Source of the DNA: Azospirillum thermophilum
GTDB taxonomy: Bacteria > Pseudomonadota > Alphaproteobacteria > Azospirillales > Azospirillaceae
Assembly (NCBI RefSeq): GCF_003130795.1
Contig: NZ_CP029354.1
Span: 541,263-605,262, forward strand
Reading direction: 5' to 3'
DNA length: 64,000 nucleotides
Position 1 is the stretch's first letter; every line of letters starts with the position of its first letter. The notes under the pieces were generated by a model that saw only the letters and a list, made by a program, of their open reading frames with translations, ran no database searches and was not told where the DNA came from. This document shows positions 17,141 to 27,983 of the stretch, piece after piece. The position numbers and the translations under genes were made by a program.

Positions 17141-17982
17141 CTGCCTGCCCCTCCAATCCACATCGTTGCCGAATTGTCCGATGGTCTTCACGCGACACCC
17201 GCGCCGCCCCGGTTTTCCCTGCCGGAGCACGCACAACCGCAAGAGGACGGGCCTGATGCCGCCCGTACCGTGATGATCATCCAGTCATGACCAGGATAAA
17301 GCTGCCGGAAACCGCTCAACCATCATTGAGATGGTTATGTATCGACAGCGCCTCTCCTTAAGAAGACTCGTTCGCAACTCCGAGGTTCGGCAAGCAACCA
17401 GACTTTTTGCAGGTCAATAAAGAGTAGCCACACTTCCGGCTATGACATTCCTCATGTGGACGTCGGCCAGCCGGGGCTATACCTTCCGAGAGTTCCTTGT
17501 TTTTCATATCCTTGATTAGAGCCAACCGGTACTATTAAGTATCGTAACAATATAAACGCTATTTTATTTGCTAGATTCTATTGTCGTTCCAGTAACGCCG
17601 GTTACCGTCTTAAAATGCGGAGTCCGAGGGCGGGATTGCGATTTCGGAGCGGAATGGAGAGCATCCCACCCGAAATTGCGGCCCCCGCCCGCTCCGATGT
17701 GATTCCGGAGCCTCTTTCGGGTCGTACTGCGGACGACGCCAAGACCAAAAGGGGCTAGTATCCTTTCTGGGGCATGAAGTGCCATCCCGTTCTTCGGATA
17801 ATGAAATCGGGATTTGAGGCAGGCTTTTACCGAACGCTGCTTTTTCAAATTCCCCGTCTACTTCCAAGTCCGGCGCAATTCCGCCGCCCGTAATCGTTAT
17901 CTCTGGAAATAACCAGCGGATCACTTCTTCCGTCGGCTCGGCATGGTCCTGGCCCAGACCCTTCATTGGGGGGATTGCGAGC
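17141..17982. other. Long divergent intergenic region of lower GC
   Basis: About 840 bp between two divergent polysaccharide operons, clearly more AT-rich than its surroundings around 17280-17590. Two small leftward open frames (17564-17848 and 17610-17996) show no family similarity, good ribosome-binding site or typical codon bias, so I do not call them genes. A likely ribosome-binding site (GGGGGG before ATG 17983) ends the region. The length suggests a long leader or regulatory region controlling polysaccharide expression; no known operator or riboswitch was recognised. Confidence 0.5.
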
Positions 17983-19458
17983 ATGAACTCGACCATAAAG
18001 CTCTATGTGCGGGATCTTGCGAAACGCGGATCGACGCGGAGCCTTTCGCCCGATCTCGCCTCGGGAGTCGTCGCCATCTGCGATGCCGCGGTGCTGTTGC
18101 TGGTGGCGCTCGTTCCCGTGGCGCTCAATGTCGGGGGACAGCTCGGCCAGGACCGTTCGACGATCTACCTGCCGCCCAGCCTGATGGGTACCGGGCTGAT
18201 GATCGCCATCCTGCTGAATGTCGGGCTCTACCGGATCGACTGGGTGGTGGACGTCTACCGGCAGCTCCCCCGGCTGGCCACCGCCTGGGCGGCGTCGGTG
18301 CTGACGGTGCTGTTCTTCGGGTTCCTGCTGCAGGTGCTCGACCAGTATTCCCGGCTGTGGGCGCTGATCTGGGTGTTCGGCAGCTTCGCCGGCCTGGTCG
18401 GCGGACGCGCTGCCGCCTGCCAGCTCGTCCGTCACTGGATCGCGGCGGGTCTGCTGGCGCGCCGCGCCGTGATCGTCGGCGATCCGCAGGAGATGCGGCG
18501 GCTGCTCGACCATCTGCGGCCGCGCGACGGGCAGGATTTCCAGATCCTCGGCCTGTTCACGACAGAGCCGGATACCGGCCAGGGACAGCCCCAGGGCAAG
18601 CCGGTGCTGGGATATCCGGTGATCGGCACGGCGGAAAGCCTGCCCGACTTCCTGCGTACCGACCGGGTGGACGATGTCTTCGTCGCCCTGCCCTGGACCG
18701 ATGGCGAACGGATCAATTCGCTGATCTCGCGGCTGCGCATGCTGCCGGTCGACGTCCGGCTGGTGTCGGACGCGCTGGTCTTCTGCAAGCCGAAGCTGAC
18801 GGCGACCCGCTTCGGCACCGTGACCGTGCTGGAGGTGGCGCGCCGCCCCCTGCGCGACTGGGACGCGCTCGCCAAGCGGGCGATGGACATCGGAATCGCC
18901 GGGACGGCCCTGTTCATCCTGGCGCCGCTGATGGCGCTGATCGTGCTGGCGATCAAGCTGGACAGCCCCGGACCGGTGATCTTCCGGCAGAAGCGGTTCG
19001 GCTTCAACAACAGCGTCATCGAGGCGCTGAAGTTCCGCACCATGTACCACGACCGCGGCGACCCGTCGGGCGCCGCGCGCACCGTGCGGCAGGATCCGCG
19101 GGTGACGCGCGTCGGCCGCTTCCTGCGCGCCTCCAGCCTCGACGAGCTGCCGCAGCTCGTCAACGTGCTGCGCGGCGAGATGTCGGTCATCGGCCCGCGC
19201 GCCCATCCCATCGCCATGAAGGCGGGCGACCAGCTCTACCACGAGGCGGTCGCCGAATACGCCGCCCGCCACCGGGTGCGGCCCGGCCTGACCGGCTGGG
19301 CGCAGGTCAACGGCCTGAGGGGCGAGATCGACTCCATCGAGAAGGCCAACCGCCGTGTCGAATACGACCTCTACTACATCGAGAACTGGTCCATCTGGTT
19401 CGACATCCGAATCCTGATCCGCACCCTGATCACCGTGCTGCGGCACGGCGCTTACTGA
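17983..19458 (+). CDS. Exopolysaccharide polyprenyl glycosylphosphotransferase (undecaprenyl-phosphate glucose phosphotransferase type)
   Basis: A 491-residue membrane protein. Four hydrophobic segments lie in the first 150 residues, followed by a CoA-binding-like soluble domain (RRAVIVGDPQEMRRLLDHL). The catalytic C-terminal domain has AKRAMDIGIAGTALFILAPL, IKLDSPGPVIFRQKRFG, ALKFRTM, VGRFLRASSLDELPQLVNVL and RGEMSVIGPRAHPI. It transfers hexose-1-phosphate from a UDP-hexose onto undecaprenyl phosphate, starting each repeat unit. The usual GPRPH is GPRAH here. It heads the rightward operon with rfbF, a methyltransferase and the Wzc-like protein. Glucose or galactose donor specificity is not decided by sequence. 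Confidence 0.92.
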   Translation: MNSTIKLYVRDLAKRGSTRSLSPDLASGVVAICDAAVLLLVALVPVALNVGGQLGQDRSTIYLPPSLMGTGLMIAILLNVGLYRIDWVVDVYRQLPRLATAWAASVLTVLFFGFLLQVLDQYSRLWALIWVFGSFAGLVGGRAAACQLVRHWIAAGLLARRAVIVGDPQEMRRLLDHLRPRDGQDFQILGLFTTEPDTGQGQPQGKPVLGYPVIGTAESLPDFLRTDRVDDVFVALPWTDGERINSLISRLRMLPVDVRLVSDALVFCKPKLTATRFGTVTVLEVARRPLRDWDALAKRAMDIGIAGTALFILAPLMALIVLAIKLDSPGPVIFRQKRFGFNNSVIEALKFRTMYHDRGDPSGAARTVRQDPRVTRVGRFLRASSLDELPQLVNVLRGEMSVIGPRAHPIAMKAGDQLYHEAVAEYAARHRVRPGLTGWAQVNGLRGEIDSIEKANRRVEYDLYYIENWSIWFDIRILIRTLITVLRHGAY

Positions 19459-19504
19459 GACGCGGGATTCCAGGCCCCAGACTTCAGGCAACAGAGGCAA
19501 TCCG

Positions 19505-20275
19505 ATGAAAGTCGCAATCCTGGCCGGCGGCAAGGGCACCCGGCTCGCCGAGGAAACGGTCTACCGCCCCAAGCCGCTGGTGGAGGTCGGGGGACGGCCG
19601 ATCCTGTGGCACGTCATGCGCTATTTCGGCCATTACGGCTTCAAGGAGTTCCTGATCGCGACCGGCTACAAGAAGGAGATGATCGCCCGCTATTTCGCCG
19701 ACTACCACATGGCGAGCCGGAACCTGTCGGTCGACCTCTCCACCGGCAACATCTCGGCCCATGGCGGCGAGGTGCTGGACTGGCTCGTGCACCTGATCGA
19801 CACCGGCGACGAGACGATGACCGGCGGCCGCATCAAGCGCCTCGCCCCCTATATCGGGAACGAGACCTTCCTGCTGACCTGGTGCGACGGCGTCGCCGAC
19901 ATCGACCTGGACGAGCTGATCGCCTTCCACCGCGCCCATGGCAGGCTCGCCACCGTCACGGCCGTCCGGCCGCCGTCGCGCTTCGGCAAGCTGCAGATCG
20001 ACGGGCGCGCGGTGACCGAGTTCACCGAGAAGCCGGCCGACGGCGAGAGCTGGATCAACGGCGCCTTCTTCGTGCTGGAGCCCGGCGTCTTCGACTATAT
20101 CGACGGCGACGAGACCATGTGGGAGCAGGAGCCGATGCGCCGGCTGGCCGCCGACGGGCAGGTGATGGCCTACCAGCACGGCGCCTTCTGGCAATGCATG
20201 GACACGGTGCGCGACCGCGACACGCTGCAGTCCCTGTGGGACGCCGGCAAGGCGCCCTGGAAGGTCTGGGCATGA
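19505..20275 (+). CDS. rfbF: Glucose-1-phosphate cytidylyltransferase
   Basis: A 256-residue nucleotidyltransferase: AILAGGKGTRLAEETVYRPK is the RfbF version of the G-x-G-T-R loop, followed by VEVGGRPILWHVMRYF, LLTWCDGVADIDLDELI (D-G-V-A-D metal site), EFTEKP and INGAFFVLEPGVFDYI. It makes CDP-glucose from CTP and glucose-1-phosphate, the first step to CDP-linked deoxy and branched sugars. Length matches the family. GGCAA upstream is a weak ribosome-binding site, but the start fits family alignments. The stop overlaps the next methyltransferase start (ATGA). The CDP-glucose 4,6-dehydratase (RfbG) expected next in the pathway is not in this window. Confidence 0.93.
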   Translation: MKVAILAGGKGTRLAEETVYRPKPLVEVGGRPILWHVMRYFGHYGFKEFLIATGYKKEMIARYFADYHMASRNLSVDLSTGNISAHGGEVLDWLVHLIDTGDETMTGGRIKRLAPYIGNETFLLTWCDGVADIDLDELIAFHRAHGRLATVTAVRPPSRFGKLQIDGRAVTEFTEKPADGESWINGAFFVLEPGVFDYIDGDETMWEQEPMRRLAADGQVMAYQHGAFWQCMDTVRDRDTLQSLWDAGKAPWKVWA

Positions 20276-21495
20276 GCGCCGCCGCTCCCCTCACGCGCTG
20301 TCCCGTCTGCCGCGGCACCGATCTGCAGGCGCTGGTCCGGCTGCCGGGCGTCCCGCTGTTCTGCCACATGCTGGTGCGGTCGGCGGAGGAGGCGCTGGCC
20401 GTGCCGCGCGGCGACATCGACCTCGCCGGCTGCCGGACCTGCGGCCATGTCTTCAACCGGGCCTTCGATGCGGAGCTGCTTCGCTATGGCGGCGCCTATG
20501 AGAACTCGCTGCATTTCTCCCGCCACTACCAGAGCTATGCCGAGGAGACGGCCGACCGGCTGATCGCGCGCTACGGCCTCGCCGGCCGGACGGTGCTGGA
20601 GATCGGCTGCGGGCGCGGCGACTTCCTGCGGCTGCTGTGCGGGCGCGGCGGCAACCGCGGCCTCGGCTTCGACCCCAGCCATGTCCCGGCCCCCGGCAAC
20701 GCGGAGCCGGGCGACCCGACGATCCTCGCCCGCCCCTTCACGGCGGCCGACCTGCGTCCGGCCCATCTGGTGGCCTCGCGCCATGTGCTGGAGCATCTGT
20801 CGGACCCGACGGAGCTGCTGGCGCTGATCCGCGAGGCGGCCGCCATGGCGGAGGGCGGCGCGGTCTTCATCGAGGTGCCGAACGGCCTCTACACCCTCGA
20901 CCAGGGGGGCATCTGGGACCTGATCTACGAGCATGTGTCCTACTTCACGCCGGCCTCGCTGGCTGCCGCGATGAGCGACGCCGGCCTCGCGGTCCGCCAG
21001 ATGGACAGCGCCTTCGGCGGCCAGTTCCTCTGGGTCGAGGCGGTGCCGGCGGAGGAGGCGCCGATCCCCGCCGCCGGGACGGAGATGGCCGGGCGCTTCG
21101 CCGCGTTCCCCCGCCGCTTCGCCGCCACGCTCGGCCACTGGCGCTCCGTCGTCGCAGAGGCGGTGGCGCGCGGCGAACGGCTGGCCCTGTGGGGCGGCGG
21201 CTCGAAAGGAGTGACCTTCCTCAACCTGCTCGGCCTCCGCGCGGGCGAGGGGGTGGACTGGGTGGTGGACATCAACCCGCGCAAGGCGGGCGCCTTCGTC
21301 CCCGGCACCGGCCAGCCCATCGTCCCGCCGGAGCGGCTGCGCGCGCTGAAGCCGGACCATGTGGTGATCATGAACCCGGAATACCGGCGGGAGATCGCGG
21401 CGCAGCTCGCCGCCCTCGGGCTCGACTGCCCGGTGCTGGTGGTGGCCGACCTGGACATGGAACCGGAAACTGCGGTGTTCGACGATGCGGTCTAA
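20272..21495 (+). CDS. Sugar C-methyltransferase-type protein
   Basis: A 407-residue paralogue of the methyltransferase at 13633-14838. It has an N-terminal zinc-ribbon (RCPVCRGTDL and GCRTCGHVFN), SAM motif TVLEIGCGRGDFLRLL, ASRHVLEHLSDPTELL, the shared IWDLIYEHVSYFTPASLA segment, and the Methyltransf_14-like C-terminus LALWGGGSKGVTFLNLL with VVDINPRKAGAFVPGTGQP and MNPEYRREI. It is translationally coupled to rfbF (ATGA), so a CDP-hexose intermediate is a plausible substrate (inference). It overlaps the downstream chain-length protein gene by 11 bases. Confidence 0.84.
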   Translation: MSAAAPLTRCPVCRGTDLQALVRLPGVPLFCHMLVRSAEEALAVPRGDIDLAGCRTCGHVFNRAFDAELLRYGGAYENSLHFSRHYQSYAEETADRLIARYGLAGRTVLEIGCGRGDFLRLLCGRGGNRGLGFDPSHVPAPGNAEPGDPTILARPFTAADLRPAHLVASRHVLEHLSDPTELLALIREAAAMAEGGAVFIEVPNGLYTLDQGGIWDLIYEHVSYFTPASLAAAMSDAGLAVRQMDSAFGGQFLWVEAVPAEEAPIPAAGTEMAGRFAAFPRRFAATLGHWRSVVAEAVARGERLALWGGGSKGVTFLNLLGLRAGEGVDWVVDINPRKAGAFVPGTGQPIVPPERLRALKPDHVVIMNPEYRREIAAQLAALGLDCPVLVVADLDMEPETAVFDDAV

Positions 21496-23800
21496 CCTGA
21501 TCCTGCGCGACGACGCCGTCCCCGCCCAGCCGAGGGTTGGCCAGACCCGCAAGGGCGGCGCCACGGCCGAGCCGGGGGACATCGACGTGCGCAGCTTCCT
21601 GCGCGCGATCCTCCGGCACAAGCTGATGTTCCTCGGCGTGGTGGTGGTCGGCATCGCGCTCTGCCTGTGGTGGATCAACACGGCGACGCGCCGCTACACG
21701 GCCGACGCCGTGATCATGATCGAGAGCCGGCCGTCCAGCATCGTCGTGGTGGACGAGGGCCGGCAGGAGCTGGCAACCGAACTGGTTGCGGTGAACACCC
21801 AGATCGCGGTCCTGAAGTCGCGCAGCCTCGCCGCCAAGGTGATCGACGAGCTGGAGCTGGAGGACGATCCGGAATTCGCCTCCGGTGACAGCGGCGAGGC
21901 GAAGCCCCTGCCCCAGCGGGTCACCGCCAAGCTGGAGGAGCTGATCAGCCGCTTCGATTCCCCGAAGACCGCGGCGCGGTCGCAGGACGCCGCCCAGCTC
22001 GCCGGCGCCAGCCAGACCGGCGCGGGCCAGGGCGACGGCAGCAGCGGTGCCGCCGGCGACGGGGGCGAGATCGACCGGCGCAAGCGGCCGGTGGTGATCA
22101 ACAATTTCCTCGGCCGGCTGGTCGCCAGTTCGGAGGGCCAGTCGCGCCTGATCACCATCAGCTTCGAATCCGGCGACCCGGTGAAGGCGGCCAAGATCGT
22201 CAACAAGCTGCTGGAGGTCTACATCCAGAGCCAGCTCGCCGCCAAGACGGAGGGCGTGCGGCTGGCCGCCAAGTGGCTGGAGACCCGGCTTGCCGAGCTG
22301 GGCGAAACCGTCCGCCAGCTCGAGACCAAGGTGCTGGAGCAGCGCGCCCAGGTCGGCCTCGTCCAGGACGGCGGCGGCGACGTCGCCACGCTGCGCCTCA
22401 ACCAGCTCAACGCCGAGGTGGTGAGGATCGAGGCGCTGCGCACGGCGACCGAGGCGCGCTACCGCCGCGTCCGCCAGATCCTGGAGAGCGGCGCCGACAC
22501 CGCCGCCCTGCCGGAGGTGATCGCCTCGCCCACCGTGCAGACGGAACGCGGCAAGCTGGCGGCGCTGGAGGCGCGGCTGTCCGACCTGTCCACCCAGTTC
22601 GGCGACGGCCACCGCAAGATCATTGCGCTCCGCTCCGAGATCGCCGAGACGCGCCAGCACCTGTTCCAGGAGGTGCGCATCGTCCTCACCAGCATCGGCA
22701 ACGAACTGGGCCGCATCGTCGAGCAGGAGAAGGCGCTCAAGACGCAGCTCGACGAGGCGGCGAAGGACGTGGCGCACCTCAATACGGCGAGCCTCGCCAT
22801 CAGCCAGCTCAGCACGCAGCTCCAGGCCAACCGCAGCCTCTACGAGACCCTGCTGAAACGCTACACCGAGACGGTGGCGCTGCGCGACAACCAGCAGCCG
22901 GACGCCCGCGTCATCTCCGACGCCCAGGTGCCGCTGTCGCCCTCCTTCCCGAAGGAGGCGCGGACGCTGGCGCTCGCCTCCATCGGGTCGGTCGGCTTCG
23001 GCCTGTTCCTGGTCTTCATGGCCGAGCGCTTCCGCAACCGGCTGACCACCGCCGAGGACGCCGAGCGGCATCTCGGCACCTATGTCCTGGCGATCCCCGA
23101 GGTTCCGCGCCTGCGCCGCATGATGAGCCTGGCGGCCCAGGCGGAGGACATGGAGGTGCCGCCGCTGTCGGAGGCCGGCAGCGTCTTCCAGCGGCTGCGC
23201 GCCATCATGGCGCTCGACAACGGGCGGCGCATGCCGCAGGTGATCCTGGTGACCTCGCCCGCGGCGGGCGAAGGCAAGACGACCGTCGCGGTCTGCATGA
23301 CGGTCGCCAGCGTCTCCTCCGGCCAGCGCACGCTGCTGATCGACTGCGACTTCCGCCAGCCGCAGATCCACCGCATCGCCGGCATCCGCAACGACCTGGG
23401 GCTGAGCGAGCTGCTGGCCGGCATGGCGGCGCTGGAGGAGGTGGTGGTCCCGCTGTCGCCGACCCTGTCGGTCCTGCCGAACGGCACCATGCAGAGGGGA
23501 AGCCTGGACATGCTGAACTCCGAGCGGATGCGGCAGCTCCTGGGGGCGCTCGGCAAGCAGTACGACCAGATCATCCTCGACTCCGGCTCCGTCCTGCAAT
23601 GGTCGGAGCCGCTGCTGCTGGGCGGCCTCGCCGAGCGGACGATCCTGGTCACCCGGCGCAATTGGACCAGGCAGGAGGATGCGGCGCTGGCGGCTTCCCA
23701 GCTCATGCTCTACGGCGCCGAGCTCGGCCCCGTGGTGTTCAACCGCGCCACCGCGAAGATGACGCAGGGCCAGCGCATCGGCCGCCGCGCCCACGCCTGA
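21485..23800 (+). CDS. Polysaccharide chain-length determinant/tyrosine autokinase-like protein (Wzc/GumC type)
   Basis: A 771-residue inner-membrane protein. A Wzz domain with TM1 (LMFLGVVVVGIALCLWW, about residues 47-64) leads into a long periplasmic coiled-coil region (residues 230-490), TM2 (LALASIGSVGFGLFLVFMAE) and a cytosolic ATPase domain. The ATPase has Walker A SPAAGEGKTTVAV, A' LLIDCDFRQPQIH and a Walker B-like IILDSGSVL. BY-kinases usually have IIDTPP there and a Tyr-rich tail; here the protein ends RIGRRAHA without a Tyr cluster, so autophosphorylation may be absent. It controls chain length and export of the polysaccharide built by the upstream genes. An insert rich in Gly, Ala and Ser lies at about residues 170-198. 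Confidence 0.9.
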   Translation: MRSNLILRDDAVPAQPRVGQTRKGGATAEPGDIDVRSFLRAILRHKLMFLGVVVVGIALCLWWINTATRRYTADAVIMIESRPSSIVVVDEGRQELATELVAVNTQIAVLKSRSLAAKVIDELELEDDPEFASGDSGEAKPLPQRVTAKLEELISRFDSPKTAARSQDAAQLAGASQTGAGQGDGSSGAAGDGGEIDRRKRPVVINNFLGRLVASSEGQSRLITISFESGDPVKAAKIVNKLLEVYIQSQLAAKTEGVRLAAKWLETRLAELGETVRQLETKVLEQRAQVGLVQDGGGDVATLRLNQLNAEVVRIEALRTATEARYRRVRQILESGADTAALPEVIASPTVQTERGKLAALEARLSDLSTQFGDGHRKIIALRSEIAETRQHLFQEVRIVLTSIGNELGRIVEQEKALKTQLDEAAKDVAHLNTASLAISQLSTQLQANRSLYETLLKRYTETVALRDNQQPDARVISDAQVPLSPSFPKEARTLALASIGSVGFGLFLVFMAERFRNRLTTAEDAERHLGTYVLAIPEVPRLRRMMSLAAQAEDMEVPPLSEAGSVFQRLRAIMALDNGRRMPQVILVTSPAAGEGKTTVAVCMTVASVSSGQRTLLIDCDFRQPQIHRIAGIRNDLGLSELLAGMAALEEVVVPLSPTLSVLPNGTMQRGSLDMLNSERMRQLLGALGKQYDQIILDSGSVLQWSEPLLLGGLAERTILVTRRNWTRQEDAALAASQLMLYGAELGPVVFNRATAKMTQGQRIGRRAHA

Positions 23801-23853
23801 TCCCGGCGCGAAGACCGGGAAAAGTCGGAAAAAAAGGAATGAGGGGTCCATCC

Positions 23854-24909
23854 ATGGTTCCAGGGGTGAGCAAGCGACGGGCCGCCAGCCTGCCGGGCGG
23901 CATGCTGGTGCTCGGCCTGCTGGCAGGCGGCCTGCTGCTGCCGGCCGGCTTCGCCGCGGCGCAGGACGTTCGGCCCGGCCCGGCGAGCGGCGCCGACGGC
24001 CGGTTCTCGCTGCAATGCGACTTCGGGCAGACCCTGGTCGGCATCCGCGGGCAGGCCGGCGAGTTCATCGACCGGATCGGCGGCCTGTGCGCCGGCCGCA
24101 CCGGCACGGTCGCCGAAACGGGAGCCCGCGGCGGCACCGGCGGCGGCGGCTTCGAGATCCGCTGCGCCACCGGGGCGGCGGTCACCGGGCTGGTCGGCAC
24201 GCGCGGCACCTACGTCGACTCGCTGTCGCTGGAATGCCGGCCGATGCGCAATGCCCAGCCGGCCGGCGAGGCGGCCTTCACCGCGTCGGTCGGCGGACGG
24301 GGCGGCCAGCCCTTCGGCCCCCTGCGCTGCCCGGCCGGGCAGGTGGCGATCGGGCTGAAGGGCCGCGCCGGCACCTTCGTCGACGAACTGGAGCCCGACT
24401 GCGCGCCGGCGAGGCCGGCGGGCGCCGCCGCGGCGGTCTGGGTGTCGCCGGCGGCCGGCGGGAAGCAGGGCAACGACATCAAGCTGGCCTGCGGCGCCGA
24501 CGAGGTGCTGGTCGGCACCGCCACCCGCAACGGCAACTGGCTCGACGCCATCGCCGCGCTGTGCGTGCGCGTGACCGACGACGGCAACTGGGCCGGCGAG
24601 CCGCGCTCCACCGACCATGCCGGCGGGGCGGGCGGCGTCGCGCTGACCCGGAGCTGCCCGCGCGGCCAAGCCGTCGCCGGCATTTCCGGCCGGTCGAGCA
24701 ACGTGGTGAACCAGCTCGTCTCCGAGTGCCGGCCGCTGGTGTCGGCCAAGGCGGTGCAGGGTCCGTCCCAGAAGCTGGAATCGGTCGGCGGCACCGGCGG
24801 CGATCCCTTCGGCCCCTATCCCTGCCCCGGCAACCTGCCGGCCACCGGCCTGAAGGTCGGGGCCGGCATCTATGTCGACCGCGTCCAGGTGGTGTGCGGG
24901 CGGGAGTAG
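23854..24909 (+). CDS. Secreted protein of six Cys-flanked ~50-residue repeats
   Basis: A 351-residue protein with a signal peptide (KRRAASLPGG, hydrophobic core, then AGFAAAQD). The mature part holds six repeats of the pattern C-x(7-9)-G-[IL]-x-G-x2-G-x-[FYW]-[VIL]-[DN]-x(5-6)-C, for example LVGIRGQAGEFIDRI, VTGLVGTRGTYVDSL, AIGLKGRAGTFVDEL and ATGLKVGAGIYVDRV, separated by Gly-rich GGxGG(xP) linkers. Each repeat has two Cys, so six disulfides are possible. The beta-rich, glycine-linked repeats suggest a lectin- or propeller-like fold (inference). ATG 23854 is preferred because GAGG lies 9 bases upstream; ATG 23839 is in frame. It follows the Wzc-like gene closely and may bind or release the polysaccharide. 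No family name is asserted. Confidence 0.75.
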   Translation: MVPGVSKRRAASLPGGMLVLGLLAGGLLLPAGFAAAQDVRPGPASGADGRFSLQCDFGQTLVGIRGQAGEFIDRIGGLCAGRTGTVAETGARGGTGGGGFEIRCATGAAVTGLVGTRGTYVDSLSLECRPMRNAQPAGEAAFTASVGGRGGQPFGPLRCPAGQVAIGLKGRAGTFVDELEPDCAPARPAGAAAAVWVSPAAGGKQGNDIKLACGADEVLVGTATRNGNWLDAIAALCVRVTDDGNWAGEPRSTDHAGGAGGVALTRSCPRGQAVAGISGRSSNVVNQLVSECRPLVSAKAVQGPSQKLESVGGTGGDPFGPYPCPGNLPATGLKVGAGIYVDRVQVVCGRE

Positions 24910-24922
24910 GCGAAAGGGGGAA

Positions 24923-24951
24923 CGGGGAGCCGCCGCGCCCCCGCTCCCCCG
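24923..24951. terminator. Possible GC-rich hairpin between convergent genes
   Basis: CGGGGAGC (24923-24930) can pair with GCTCCCC (24943-24949) between the secreted repeat protein gene (+) and the oxidoreductase gene (-). No T-run is present; position and stem support a weak terminator call. Confidence 0.35.
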
Positions 24952-24964
24952 GCAGCCCCGGCGC

Positions 24965-27205
<2,241 letters not shown>

Positions 27206-27208
27206 GGC

Positions 27209-27670
27209 TCAGGCCCTCATCGTCTGGGCGGCGTCCTTGATCGCCGCGCGGATGCGCTGATAGGTGGCGCAGCGGCAGACGTTGCCGTCCATCGCGGCGT
27301 CGATGTCCGCATCGCTGGGGTTCCGGTTGCCGGCGACGAGCGCGATGGCGCTCATGATCTGGCCGGACTGGCAATAGCCGCACTGGACCACGTCCAGCTT
27401 GCGCCAGGCGGCCTGCACGGCCTCCGCCGCCTTGCCCGAGATGCCCTCGATCGTCGTCACCCTGCTGCCGGCGGCCAGCGTGCCGACCGGGGTCTGGCAG
27501 GCGCGGACCGGCGCGCCGTCAACATGCACGGTGCAGGCGCCGCACTGGCCGACGCCGCAGCCGAACTTGGTCCCGGTCATCCCCAGCTCGTCGCGGACGA
27601 CCCAGAGCAGGGGCATGTCTTCGGGCACGTCGACGGCCCGCTCCTGCCCGTTGATGGTCAAGCGGATCAT
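27209..27670 (-). CDS. (2Fe-2S)-binding small subunit, isoquinoline 1-oxidoreductase type
   Basis: A 153-residue protein with two 2Fe-2S centres. The plant-ferredoxin-like site is [20 protein letters not shown]; the C-terminal site is [18 protein letters not shown] with [17 protein letters not shown]. Length and motif order match the small subunit of isoquinoline/aldehyde oxidoreductases, which carries electrons from the molybdopterin centre. It lacks a signal peptide and is probably co-exported with the Tat-signal large subunit encoded 3 bp downstream. GGGAGAGACAC is a reasonable ribosome-binding site before ATG 27670. Confidence 0.92.
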   Translation of the reverse strand: MIRLTINGQERAVDVPEDMPLLWVVRDELGMTGTKFGCGVGQCGACTVHVDGAPVRACQTPVGTLAAGSRVTTIEGISGKAAEAVQAAWRKLDVVQCGYCQSGQIMSAIALVAGNRNPSDADIDAAMDGNVCRCATYQRIRAAIKDAAQTMRA

Positions 27671-27983
27671 GTGTCTCTCCCATTCCCGTGGCGCGTAGGC
27701 GGGGAACTGTCGTTTATTTTTAAGGAAGGGGGGCCAGGGCCGCGTTGCGCGCCGTGTTGTACCGAACCAAGGATTGCAGATACCCCCACCCGCCTGTCAA
27801 GCGGCACCCGACTACTCCGCTCAGGTATGACCCGGCCTATCCGGATGGGCAGGGGCCGGAGCCCGTGTGTCGGGTGGTGTGCGGGCCGTTGTGGGGGCCG
27901 TTGTGCGGATTGTGCAGGCGTTCTCTCCCGCACAATACGGTGGAGGCGAAAACAACGCTGTCATATCAACGGTTTGCCTAAGG
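27671..27983. other. Intergenic region upstream of the oxidoreductase operon
   Basis: It holds the probable promoter of the 2Fe-2S subunit gene (AT-rich patch at about 27712-27726) and a small direct repeat of GGGCCGTTGTG within 27885-27909. If the pirin gene really ends at 28201 (see that entry), the non-coding stretch reaches to 28200. No RNA gene or conserved element was recognised. Confidence 0.4.

Noticed and set aside
17564..17996. Two short leftward open frames in the 17.1-18.0 kb intergenic region
   Set aside because: No recognisable family, no good ribosome-binding site, atypical composition, and one overlaps the start of the glycosylphosphotransferase.
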